64,000 nt of DNA from Pseudomonas sp. Gutcm_11s (GTDB taxonomy: Bacteria > Pseudomonadota > Gammaproteobacteria > Pseudomonadales > Pseudomonadaceae). This document shows, in pieces, positions 41,983 through 50,539 of this stretch. The stretch is taken from assembly GCF_028649395.1 (NCBI RefSeq), contig NZ_JAQSUW010000010.1:62001-126000 (forward strand), given 5' to 3'. Made by a program: the position numbers and the translations under genes. The notes under the pieces are model-generated. The model saw only the letters and a program-made list of their open reading frames with translations, ran no database searches and was not told where the DNA came from. Position 1 is the first letter of the stretch; the number at the start of each line of letters is the position of its first letter.

Positions 41983-42856
41983 GGACCTGTTGCATCAGTT
42001 GTACGCTCTCGCCGTCCCGACTGAGTTGCAGATTGAGGGCCAGCAGACCGGTACGCTGAGTGCTGCCTGCCTGATAAACAAAGCTGCAGTTGGTGACATT
42101 GACCGCCACCGGCTGCGGGTTGGAGTTGTTTGGCGGAGGGTCCGGAATAGCAGCCTGCAAAGTGTTGTAGCTATAACGCAACAAGCGGCCAGCACCGTCA
42201 CAGCGGTATCCAACCACCTCCTGAGCCAGATACATGCGCCGCTGCGGCGATGCGAAGCTGAAGCGAAAACCACCAGCTGGCAGATTGCCGAGAATGACCT
42301 GGCTCTCCCCCGCCGGCGTTCCGGTGACCGCGCTGAAGGTCGTGCCTGTCGGCGTAATGACTCCCGGATTGGCCGGCGCCCATACATTGTTGCCTGCCAC
42401 AGGAACACCTCCCGAATCAGCACCAATGTTGTACAGCACCATCCAGCGGGCTCCGGCAGGGTTAAAGTTGCCATCCAGAACCTGCACGCTGTCGCAGCGA
42501 CCTCCAGCTGTCGAACTACCGCATGAACCCGCTGCGCCACTGGTGAACACCAAGCCTTCGCTGCCGGTCCGATTCGGTCGATAGCGCCCTGCGCTATGGA
42601 TCAGCAGCAACTCCATTGCCTGACCATTGGCCGAGACTCGCAGAGAGTTCGGGATGGCCAGACGCACATCACGACTCATGCGGCTCAGAGCCCCAGCCGC
42701 CTGGTCCACCAGGATTGCCCGCCGGCTCTGCCCGGCGAACCCCTCCATCGGTCGCGACAGCACAGTGCTGATCATCAGTACCACCAATCCTGACAGGGCG
42801 ATGACCATGACCAGCTCGACCAGCGTAAACCCCTTCCCCAGTATCTTCACGGGCAT
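41963..42856 (-). CDS. mshO: MSHA minor pilin MshO
   Basis: The 297-residue protein has a type IV prepilin leader (MPVKILGKG, then FTLVELVMVIALSGLVV) cut by the prepilin peptidase after Gly, and a large C-terminal soluble domain with several Cys. It belongs to the PilW-like minor pilins and probably sits at the pilus tip. It overlaps mshD by ten bases. Confidence 0.87.
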   Translation of the reverse strand: MPVKILGKGFTLVELVMVIALSGLVVLMISTVLSRPMEGFAGQSRRAILVDQAAGALSRMSRDVRLAIPNSLRVSANGQAMELLLIHSAGRYRPNRTGSEGLVFTSGAAGSCGSSTAGGRCDSVQVLDGNFNPAGARWMVLYNIGADSGGVPVAGNNVWAPANPGVITPTGTTFSAVTGTPAGESQVILGNLPAGGFRFSFASPQRRMYLAQEVVGYRCDGAGRLLRYSYNTLQAAIPDPPPNNSNPQPVAVNVTNCSFVYQAGSTQRTGLLALNLQLSRDGESVQLMQQVHVDNAP

Positions 42857-43341
42857 ACGCTGTTTCCACTCTGGTCATAGCCGTCATAGCAGGTTCGATA
42901 GCCCGCGAGCGTCAGCGTCTGGCCGGTCGGATCAGTCACAGTGACCTGAGCATAAAGCACCCGGTTAGCGGCCAGGCCTTCCCAGGCCTGCTGCGCAACT
43001 AAGACTCGCACGGAATATCCGCCCAGGCCGGCCACCAACTGCCCTCGCGCGTCGCGAGCCCCGATATCGTTGAGGCTGTTGTAATCGCAGACATTGTCGA
43101 AATTGGCACGCCCCGCTGGCGCTGCCGGGCAGATATTCCCGCTGCCCGGGTCGAGAAAAGGCTGCAAGGAGATCTCTTCGAGATAAGCCTCGGCGATGGC
43201 CAGGCTCTGCTGCCGCAGCATGGGATCGGCCGAACGGCCGCCGATGGCTGCCATGGCGCTGTACAACGCGGCAGCGGCGAGACCGACGATCACGATGGTG
43301 AGCACCAACTCGACCAGCGTCATGCCACGTTGACGCGTCAT
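42847..43341 (-). CDS. mshD: MSHA minor pilin MshD
   Basis: The 164-residue prepilin has the leader MTRQRG and N-methylation segment MTLVELVLTIVIVGLAAAAL (Met at the first mature position instead of Phe). Five cysteine residues occur in the rest. It is PilV-like and overlaps mshC by four bases (ATGA). Confidence 0.86.
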   Translation of the reverse strand: MTRQRGMTLVELVLTIVIVGLAAAALYSAMAAIGGRSADPMLRQQSLAIAEAYLEEISLQPFLDPGSGNICPAAPAGRANFDNVCDYNSLNDIGARDARGQLVAGLGGYSVRVLVAQQAWEGLAANRVLYAQVTVTDPTGQTLTLAGYRTCYDGYDQSGNSVCP

Positions 43342-43769
43342 TGCACCAGACCTGTAGTGGCCGCCACGCTGATATTGAAGCCGCTGATAGTGGCGGCTGC
43401 AGCCGCCGAAGGCTGCCCCTGGGAGTCGAACACCACTGGAAAAGTGGTAGCCGTGATACTGACGCCGCCTGGCAAGGCCTTGGCGTAGGGCGTCTGACCA
43501 TCGGGGCCCTGCACCGCGACGAAGTTGCCGCTAGTGCAGGTGGCGGCGCGCTGCACGCTGTAACCACTGACGCTGTTCAGGTCCACCTGAATCAGGCAAC
43601 CGCTGGCCACAGCCAGCTTCTGCCCATAACGCACAGCGGCGAGTGCTTCTTCGTAATACAGGCGCTGATCAAAATCTGATCTAACGAAGAAGCGCGGCCC
43701 CACCACGGCGGCAAGGATACCGATGATGACCATCACCAGCATCAGCTCAACCAGGGTGAAGCCGCGCAT
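43338..43769 (-). CDS. mshC: MSHA minor pilin MshC
   Basis: The 143-residue prepilin has the very short leader MRG followed by FTLVELMLVMVIIGILAAVV. It corresponds to GspH/FimT-type minor pilins and MshC of the MSHA order. It follows mshA by six bases on the same strand. Confidence 0.85.
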   Translation of the reverse strand: MRGFTLVELMLVMVIIGILAAVVGPRFFVRSDFDQRLYYEEALAAVRYGQKLAVASGCLIQVDLNSVSGYSVQRAATCTSGNFVAVQGPDGQTPYAKALPGGVSITATTFPVVFDSQGQPSAAAAATISGFNISVAATTGLVQ

Positions 43770-43775
43770 CGGATA

Positions 43776-44234
43776 TCAGCACCCCGCTGTATTGGAAGCA
43801 GTGATATCGCTGATGGTAGGTGCCGCATTTGCAGCCGCAGCAGTGTAGGAGAACGAACAGGTTGCCGGCGTTGGCGCACCTTTCACCCTGATGACAAGAG
43901 GAGCAGCACCACCGCCAGAGGTATCAAACTCACTGCTCAACTGTGCTGCAGCCACGATGCCGGCAGCATCTGCAGTCGGGTAATAGTTAGCCATCGTGAT
44001 GGCAACTCCCTCCAGGGTCACGGAACCACCGGCAGCAGTTCCCTTCGCCAAAGCAACGGAATGCGCGACAGCAGATGCGGAGCGCACGGAGCCTAGGGCG
44101 CCATTCAAAGTTGCTATACGTGCATCCTGGCCCAAGTTCGCAAATCTAGGCAGAGCGAACGCCGCCAGAATGCCCAGAATCACGATGACCATGATCAGCT
44201 CGATCAGGGTGAAGCCGCCTTGTTGTTTTTTCAT
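43776..44234 (-). CDS. mshA: MSHA major pilin MshA
   Basis: The 152-residue prepilin has the leader MKKQQGG, then FTLIELIMVIVILGILAAFALP. The C-terminal domain has two Cys near the end (TCSFSYT and the final residue) that can form the pilin disulfide loop. Position after mshB and composition (Ala/Gly/Thr-rich, low charge) fit the major subunit MshA of Vibrio, the mannose-sensitive haemagglutinin pilin. It lies 21 bases after mshB. Confidence 0.85.
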   Translation of the reverse strand: MKKQQGGFTLIELIMVIVILGILAAFALPRFANLGQDARIATLNGALGSVRSASAVAHSVALAKGTAAGGSVTLEGVAITMANYYPTADAAGIVAAAQLSSEFDTSGGGAAPLVIRVKGAPTPATCSFSYTAAAANAAPTISDITASNTAGC

Positions 44235-44255
44235 TTTCAGAGTCCCTTGGTTGGG

Positions 44256-44744
44256 TTATTCGGTGAAGACCGTTTCCACGGTGCCATCGGTGGGATCGTA
44301 GGTGATGGTGTCGTCGGCACCATCCGCCTGGTAGGTGTACACGCAATCGGTGCCACCGCTGGTGGCGACATAATCGATGCCAGTGGCGGCCGCAGTAGCC
44401 ACCTTGGGAGCAGAGCCTTGCAACAGGGCACCCCAGAGACCAACACAATCGAGAGTGCCCCCAGTACCCAGCGGCCAACCGCTTGCATTCACGTCGACGG
44501 TACCGTCACCGAAGCCGACCACGTTGGTATTGGGGTTAGCCACACCCTTGCTGCGATTGACCTCCCACTGCGAGCGCACCAGCACCACGGCGGAAGCCAG
44601 AGCCCCACCCGCGCCTTCGACGGCTGCGCGGTGCGCATCCTTGGTCGCGTTCATGAAGCGCGGCAGCGCCACCGCGGCGAGAATGCCGAGGATGACGATC
44701 ACCACCACCAGTTCGATCAGGGTAAAACCTTTGCTGTTCTTCAT
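44256..44744 (-). CDS. mshB: MSHA pilin MshB
   Basis: The 162-residue prepilin has the leader MKNSKG and FTLIELVVVIVILGILAAVALPR. A Cys pair in the C-terminal part could form a disulfide. By order (after mshF, before mshA) it is MshB, although its strong similarity to major pilins means the two subunit roles could be swapped. I chose ATG 44744 because AGAGGAAG precedes it. Confidence 0.83.
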   Translation of the reverse strand: MKNSKGFTLIELVVVIVILGILAAVALPRFMNATKDAHRAAVEGAGGALASAVVLVRSQWEVNRSKGVANPNTNVVGFGDGTVDVNASGWPLGTGGTLDCVGLWGALLQGSAPKVATAAATGIDYVATSGGTDCVYTYQADGADDTITYDPTDGTVETVFTE

Positions 44745-44761
44745 CGTGCTTCCTCTCTGAC

Positions 44762-45280
44762 TCAAAACCCTTGCGCGGCCAATTCCACGGCAGGGACCGC
44801 CTCAAGCTCCAGGGCAAAGGCATTGCGAACCGATTGTGACGCAGTCGACATTACATCGGGAACCGCCAGCAACCGCCAAACCCGCACCTCACTCCCTTCC
44901 TTCGTCCATCCGTCCGCAAAACGCGGCCGGTACAACACCCATGCCTGCTGCGGCAGCCAGTACCAGCAGCCGACTTCAGGCTCATCACCCGCGGCCAACT
45001 CACCGCAGTAGTTGTCCTGCTGCCAGCGCAGCAGCACGAACGGATTCCGTTTCTGCCAGGCCGCATCCGGCACCTGGTCCTTGGCCATCTGCTCCGCCGC
45101 CACATGCGTGAGGCTGGTAGCCAGATTTTCGCGAGTGGCCTGCATGGCCCGTTCTTCGCTGACCTCGGCTATTTTCCAGCCTAGCGCCAATAACAATCCT
45201 GTCGCCATGATCAGGGTCAGTCCCCAACCAAACAGGCGCGAGCGGCGCACCCAGTATCCGGCCTCGTAATCCGGACTCAC
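44762..45280 (-). CDS. mshF: MSHA biogenesis protein MshF
   Basis: The 172-residue protein has one N-terminal membrane helix (about 17-36, GWGLTLIMATGLLLALGW) and a soluble C-terminal region with a WYWLPQQAWVLYRPRF motif. It matches MshF by position between mshG and mshB. The start is GTG 45278-45280 overlapping the mshG stop (GTGA). Confidence 0.78.
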   Translation of the reverse strand: MSPDYEAGYWVRRSRLFGWGLTLIMATGLLLALGWKIAEVSEERAMQATRENLATSLTHVAAEQMAKDQVPDAAWQKRNPFVLLRWQQDNYCGELAAGDEPEVGCWYWLPQQAWVLYRPRFADGWTKEGSEVRVWRLLAVPDVMSTASQSVRNAFALELEAVPAVELAAQGF

Positions 45281-46512
45281 GCGCCGCCCTTGGCCACCGA
45301 AGCCAGCTCCCACATGGGCAGGAACACGCCCAGGGCCAGGATCAGCACCATCAAGCCCATGGCCACGATCAAGATAGGTTCGATGGCCGATGCCAATTGT
45401 TTGAGGTCGTAATCGACCTCCTGTTCATAGAAATCCGCTACTTCGACGAACAGGTCGTCCAGCGCACCGGTCTCCTCGCCCACCGCCATCATCTGCAGCA
45501 CCAGCGGGGTGAACAGCCCGCTGGCCGAGGCAGTACGGGTCAGTGCCTCGCCGCGCTCGACGCCTTCACGCATGCCGAGGATAGCCTGGCCGATATGCCG
45601 GTTGCCGACGCTGGCGCTGTTGATCGACAGGGTCTGCAGCAGCGGTACGCCGGCCTTGTACATCATGGCGAAGGTGCGGGTGAAGCGGGCCAGGGCGATG
45701 CGCTCGAAGATCCCGCCGACGATAGGTAGGCGCAGTTTGGTGGCATCCCACTTGAGCGCGCCGGCGTCGGTTTCCGCCCACTTGAAGAAGGCATACAGGC
45801 CGCCAACGAAGGCCAGCAGCATCAGCCACCAGAAGTCCTGGAAGAACTGTGAGGTGCCGATCAGCACCCGGGTCGGCCAGGGTAGCTGGGCATGGAATTG
45901 CTCGAAGACCTTGGCGAAAGCCGGAATCACGAACAGGTTGATCACCACCAGCGCCACGCCCATGGCGGCCATGACGAACAATGGGTAGCGGGTGGCCTGT
46001 TTAATGCGCTTGCGCGTCTCGCGCTCCAGCTCCAGGTAGCTGGAAAGCTGGCGGAAGGCCTGGTCGAGCTGGCCGGTGTTCTCGCCGACGCTGATCATGC
46101 TGATGAACAGAGTGCCGAAGACCTTGGGATGGGCATGCAGCGCCACTGCCATGCTGACGCCGCCCTCCAGATCGGCACGCACTTCCTGCAGTACCTCGCG
46201 GAAGTACTGGTTGCGGTGTGACTCGGCCAGGCCGCCGATGGCGCGGATGATCGGCACGCCGGCCTTGGTCAGGCTGTACATCTGCCGGCAGAAGATGATC
46301 AGCTCCTCCAGGTCGATGCTCTTGCGCCGCAGCTTCTCCTTGAGCGCCGCGAACACGTCCTCGCCGTTCTGCTCCGCCTGTTCCTCGATGGTCAACGGGG
46401 TGATCTTCTGCGCCAGCAGGTCGCTGGCAACGCTATCGCTACTGGCGCCCTGCAGGGTGCCGACGACCTTTCCGCCTTGAGCATCGCGCCCGGTGTAGCG
46501 GAACTGGCTCAT
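45277..46512 (-). CDS. mshG: MSHA inner-membrane platform protein MshG
   Basis: The 411-residue protein belongs to the PilC/GspF family: two repeated T2SSF domains (about 70-195 and 275-395) with CRQMYSLTKAGVPIIRAI and FTRTFAMMYKAGVPLLQTL, and three membrane helices (about 170-190, 220-240, 380-400). It forms the membrane platform on which MshE acts. It overlaps mshE by four bases. Confidence 0.92.
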   Translation of the reverse strand: MSQFRYTGRDAQGGKVVGTLQGASSDSVASDLLAQKITPLTIEEQAEQNGEDVFAALKEKLRRKSIDLEELIIFCRQMYSLTKAGVPIIRAIGGLAESHRNQYFREVLQEVRADLEGGVSMAVALHAHPKVFGTLFISMISVGENTGQLDQAFRQLSSYLELERETRKRIKQATRYPLFVMAAMGVALVVINLFVIPAFAKVFEQFHAQLPWPTRVLIGTSQFFQDFWWLMLLAFVGGLYAFFKWAETDAGALKWDATKLRLPIVGGIFERIALARFTRTFAMMYKAGVPLLQTLSINSASVGNRHIGQAILGMREGVERGEALTRTASASGLFTPLVLQMMAVGEETGALDDLFVEVADFYEQEVDYDLKQLASAIEPILIVAMGLMVLILALGVFLPMWELASVAKGGA

Positions 46513-48248
46513 GCCAGCGCCTCATCGGTGAGGGTAGCGCAGACCTTGAGCACCTCCTCGACGCTGGTCACGCCGGCCAGCGCGTAATCCAGCGCGCAGG
46601 CCGCCAGCGGGCGATAGTTGGCGCTGTTCTTGGCCGCCTCGGCGAAGCCGTGCGGATCGTTGCGGCGCAACGCGGCGATCATCGCCTCGTCCATCTCCAG
46701 CAACTCGAACACGCCCAGGCGCCCGGCATAACCGGTGTTGTGGCACTGGTGGCAGCCGGCGCCGAGCTTGAAGGCCCGTCCGGCCAGCGCCGAGCCATGC
46801 AGGCTCTCCAGCCAGGCCATCTGTTGTGGCTCGGGCTGGTGGTCTTCCATGCAGTTCTCGCACACCCGACGCACCAGGCGCTGGGCCAGCACGGCATTGA
46901 GCGAGGTGGCAACCAGGAAGGGCTCGGCGCCCATGTCGATCAGGCGCATGGCCGAGGTCAGTGCGTCGTTGGTGTGCAGGGTCGACAGCACCAGGTGGCC
47001 GGTCAGCGCGGCGCGCAGGCCGATCTCGGCGGTCTCCTGGTCGCGCATCTCGCCGATCAGCACGATGTCCGGGTCCTGACGCAGAGCGGCGCGCAGCACT
47101 CGGGCGAAGGTCAGCTCGATCTTGGTGTTGACCTGCACCTGGTTGATTCGCGGCAAGCGGTACTCGACGGGGTCCTCCACGGTGATGATCTTCTTCTCCG
47201 GGCTGTTCAGCTCGGCCAGCCCGGCGTACAGCGTGGTGGTCTTGCCCGAGCCGGTGGGGCCGGTGACCAGCACCATGCCGTAGGGTCGCTGCAACAGGCG
47301 ACGGAAACGCGCCAGCATGTCCGGCGGCATGCCACCGGCGTCGAGGCTGGCGATGCCGGCGCTCTGGTCGAGCAGACGCATCACCACCGACTCGCCGAAC
47401 TGTACGGGCATGGTCGACACCCGCACGTCGATGTTGCGGTTCTTCACCCGGATGTTGAAACGGCCGTCCTGCGGCAGGCGCTTCTCGGAGATGTCCAGAC
47501 CGGACATGATCTTCAGGCGCATGACCAGCGCCGAGGCGATGCGCTGCTCCTTCATCACCTGCTCGTTGAGCACACCGTCGATACGCTGGCGAATACGTAC
47601 CACGCCCTCGTCCGGCTCGATGTGAATGTCCGAGGCCTTCATCTGCACCGCGTCTTCGAACAGGGTCTGCAGCAGGCGTACCACCGGCGCATCGCTGACG
47701 TTGTCGGCACCCAGCTTGGACAGGTCGAAGTCGCTGTCCTGCAGCTCGCCCTCCAGCTCGCCGGCGATCGAGGCGATCTCACTAGTACGCCGGTAGACCA
47801 GATCCAGCGTGCCAAGCAGCTCGGCCTCGCGCACCACTGCTGGGTGCACGCGGGTCTTGAGGATGCGCTCCATCTCGTCCTGGGCGAACAGGTCGAGCGG
47901 GTCGGACATGCCGACCAGGATGCCGCCGCCCTCACGCGAAAGCGGGATGGCGCGGAAGCGCCGGGCCATGGCCTCCGGCAGGGTCTGCACCAGCTGCTGG
48001 TCAAACTTGAAATGCTTGAGCTCGATGAAGGGAATCTTCAACTGCTCGGACAGCGCGGTGAGCAGCTTCACTTCAGCGACGAAGCCCATGTCGACCACAG
48101 TGCGGCCGAGCTTGGAGCCGGTGCGCTTCTGCTCCTGCAGGGCCTGCTGCAGCTGCGCATCGTTGATCAGTCCAGCCTGCACTAGCAGGTCGCCAAGACG
48201 GATCTTGCGCTGCGCCGCATCGGCGGACGGGCGGGCGTCCTCAATCAT
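46509..48248 (-). CDS. mshE: MSHA extension ATPase MshE with c-di-GMP-binding domain
   Basis: The 579-residue GspE/PilB-type ATPase powers pilus extension. The N-terminal MshEN domain has both c-di-GMP motifs: RLGDLLVQAGLINDAQLQQ (residues 17-40 region) and KLGRTVVDMGFVAEVKLL (46-69). The Arg, Gly and Leu positions known to contact c-di-GMP in Vibrio MshE are present. The C-terminal part has Walker A GPTGSGKTTTLY, an Asp box and a tetra-Cys zinc motif (C-x-x-C twice). Pilus extension should respond to c-di-GMP. It overlaps both neighbours by four bases. Confidence 0.93.
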   Translation of the reverse strand: MIEDARPSADAAQRKIRLGDLLVQAGLINDAQLQQALQEQKRTGSKLGRTVVDMGFVAEVKLLTALSEQLKIPFIELKHFKFDQQLVQTLPEAMARRFRAIPLSREGGGILVGMSDPLDLFAQDEMERILKTRVHPAVVREAELLGTLDLVYRRTSEIASIAGELEGELQDSDFDLSKLGADNVSDAPVVRLLQTLFEDAVQMKASDIHIEPDEGVVRIRQRIDGVLNEQVMKEQRIASALVMRLKIMSGLDISEKRLPQDGRFNIRVKNRNIDVRVSTMPVQFGESVVMRLLDQSAGIASLDAGGMPPDMLARFRRLLQRPYGMVLVTGPTGSGKTTTLYAGLAELNSPEKKIITVEDPVEYRLPRINQVQVNTKIELTFARVLRAALRQDPDIVLIGEMRDQETAEIGLRAALTGHLVLSTLHTNDALTSAMRLIDMGAEPFLVATSLNAVLAQRLVRRVCENCMEDHQPEPQQMAWLESLHGSALAGRAFKLGAGCHQCHNTGYAGRLGVFELLEMDEAMIAALRRNDPHGFAEAAKNSANYRPLAACALDYALAGVTSVEEVLKVCATLTDEALA

Positions 48249-49609
48249 CCTCGACCTCCCAGAGCCGAAACGCGTTCGCTGGCGAAGCGCCTGGCGCTTT
48301 CGTCCAGCCCTAGCCCCTGCAGGGCCAGGCGGTAGTGACGGGCAGCCTCACCCGGTTGGTCGAGCTGCTCCATGGCGATGGCCAGGCCCAGCTGCCAGGT
48401 CGCCTGGCTGGGGCGCAAGGCAACCATCTGCCGGTACAGCGCGGCGCTCTGCTGCCACTGCCCGGTCTGTTGATAACTGGCGGCCAGCAAGGCGTGATAG
48501 GTGGGCTCCTGGGCCAGGGCAGGGGCGTTCTGCTCCAGGGTAGCCACTGCACCCATGGTGTCACCGGCCTGCAGCTGGGCGCGTGCCAGCAGCAGGCGCA
48601 GCTCGCTGTCCTGCGGTGTCTTCGCCAGTTGCTCCGGCAACCAGCCGAGCAGCCGCGCCTGCTGACCATCACCCAGATAAGCACGCGCCAGCCAGCGCAT
48701 CACCTCCGGGTCTTGGCTGCGGGTTTTCTGCAGGGTTTCCAGCTCGCTGATGGCCTTGCGGTAGTCACCGGCCTGGATTGCCTGGCGCGCCTCGGCTAGG
48801 CCGTCGGGGCGATAGGGTTGGATCTTCACTTCCGGCGGGCCGCTGACCGGCTCGGGCTGCACGGCCGGCGCACTGGGCTCTGCAACCCTGGCGGCTGGCA
48901 CAGGCGCCGTGGCCCAAGCCGGCATTTCCGGTTCCGCCGCGCGCTCTTCGGCCGGAGCGGCTGCGGGCAGCTGGTCCAGCTCCAGCGACGGCTCTATGGC
49001 GGCCACTGGCTCGTTCAACGGCACCTCGATCCACAGCATCCAGCGATCGCCGACAGGCTCCAGGCGATCACGCACCTCCAGTCCCTCGCCGAGGCCGACC
49101 AGCAGTACCTGCACATCCTCGCCCTGCGCCTCGACGCGCCAGGACAGGCTGCGCCCATTACGCTGCACGCGACTGGCCTGCGGCCCGCCGACCAGCGCAA
49201 CGCCCGGCAGGCGCAAGCTCACCGCCCCGCTCTCCTCGGTACGCTGGTAGGGCACCGAGCGCTCCAGCAGAAGCTGCAGGGTCAGGCCACGGGAATCGTT
49301 CTGTGGCAGCACCTCCAGCAATCGAGGCTGTGCCACCAGCGGAGCGGCGGCAACCGGCTGCTGTGGCTTGGGCATCACCCCGCCCCAGGGAATCTGGCCG
49401 TTGACCACCCGGCCGATCATCACGCCGATCAGGGTGGCGATCAGCATCACTGCGAGGAACCAGATGGAGCCACGGCGCAGGCGTTCGATGCGCTCGCGAC
49501 GATTGGCGCCAACCTCGTCCACCGCGTGCAGCCCTTCCAGCGCCAGGCGCTCGGTAGGCGCAGCGCGGCGCTCCTCGAGGTCACGCAGCATGTCGTTGAC
49601 CAGGCTCAT
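48245..49609 (-). CDS. mshN: MSHA biogenesis TPR protein MshN
   Basis: The 454-residue protein begins MSLVNDMLRDLEERR, has one membrane helix (about 46-66), a Pro/Ala/Glu-rich linker, and TPR repeats in the C-terminal half (about 280-440). This is the MshN layout. I chose ATG 49609, overlapping the mshM stop as ATGA, over a start six codons earlier. Confidence 0.85.
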   Translation of the reverse strand: MSLVNDMLRDLEERRAAPTERLALEGLHAVDEVGANRRERIERLRRGSIWFLAVMLIATLIGVMIGRVVNGQIPWGGVMPKPQQPVAAAPLVAQPRLLEVLPQNDSRGLTLQLLLERSVPYQRTEESGAVSLRLPGVALVGGPQASRVQRNGRSLSWRVEAQGEDVQVLLVGLGEGLEVRDRLEPVGDRWMLWIEVPLNEPVAAIEPSLELDQLPAAAPAEERAAEPEMPAWATAPVPAARVAEPSAPAVQPEPVSGPPEVKIQPYRPDGLAEARQAIQAGDYRKAISELETLQKTRSQDPEVMRWLARAYLGDGQQARLLGWLPEQLAKTPQDSELRLLLARAQLQAGDTMGAVATLEQNAPALAQEPTYHALLAASYQQTGQWQQSAALYRQMVALRPSQATWQLGLAIAMEQLDQPGEAARHYRLALQGLGLDESARRFASERVSALGGRG

Positions 49610-50535
49610 GGCAGCAGCTCCCGCCACTGGCTGAGCCAGGGCCAGGCACCAACCACGAGCAGCAGCGACAGACTCGCCGCCAGCCCCCAGCCGAGCCAGC
49701 TCGGACCACGCTGCAGGAACGGCTGGGCACCCTCGGTATCCAGCTGGGCACGCCGCACGTGTTCGCTGGATACCTGCCGCCGGCCTTCGCCGAAGGCCAC
49801 CATCAGCGCCTTGTGCGCGAGGATGTTGATCAGCCGCGGGATGCCACCGCTGCCGCGCACCAGGCGGCGGATCGCCCGCGGGGCGAACAGCGGCTCGCCG
49901 CGGTAGCCGGCCACAGCCAAGCGCTCGCTGAGATAGCGCGTGCAGTCGCGCACATCCAGCGGGCGCAGCTGGTAGGAGAAAGTGATGCGCTGGCGCAACT
50001 GGCGGAACTCGTCACGCGCCAAGGTAGCGTCCAGCTCCGGCTGACCGAACAGCACCACCTGCAGCAGCTTGGCCTGCTCGGTCTCCAGGTTGGTCAGCAA
50101 GCGCAGGGCCTCCAGCGTCGCGGTCGGCAGGGCCTGGGCCTCGTCGATCAGCACCACGGTGCTGCGACCCTCGGCGGCCAGCTGGATCAGCCGATGATGC
50201 AAGGCATCCAGCACGCCCTGGGCATCCAGTTCCTCGATACCTTCGATCAGCAACTCGCGCGCCAGCGCCTGGCGCAGGCCCACCGGACTCATGCCGGGGT
50301 TGGGCAGGTAGGCCAGCTGGTAGCGCTCGCCTTCCAGTTCGTTGAGCAGAGCGCGGCAGAGCAGGGTCTTGCCGGTACCGACCTCGCCGGTAACCTTGAT
50401 GAAGCCCTCACCTTCGCCCAGCGCCACCCGCAGCAGATTGAGGCACGCCTGGTACGGCGCCAGCTGCACCAGGAAGCCGGTGTTGGGCGTAAGCGCGAAA
50501 GGCTTCTCGCGCAGACCGAAGAAGGCCTCGTACAT
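49606..50535 (-). CDS. mshM: MSHA biogenesis AAA ATPase MshM
   Basis: The 309-residue protein is an ExeA/GspA-type AAA ATPase. Walker A GEVGTGKTLLCR and Walker B VVLIDEAQALP are intact. One membrane helix near the C-terminus (about 280-300) may anchor it. Family members help assemble the secretin in the cell wall. It follows mshL by four bases. Confidence 0.9.
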   Translation of the reverse strand: MYEAFFGLREKPFALTPNTGFLVQLAPYQACLNLLRVALGEGEGFIKVTGEVGTGKTLLCRALLNELEGERYQLAYLPNPGMSPVGLRQALARELLIEGIEELDAQGVLDALHHRLIQLAAEGRSTVVLIDEAQALPTATLEALRLLTNLETEQAKLLQVVLFGQPELDATLARDEFRQLRQRITFSYQLRPLDVRDCTRYLSERLAVAGYRGEPLFAPRAIRRLVRGSGGIPRLINILAHKALMVAFGEGRRQVSSEHVRRAQLDTEGAQPFLQRGPSWLGWGLAASLSLLLVVGAWPWLSQWRELLP

Positions 50536-50539
50536 CGCC

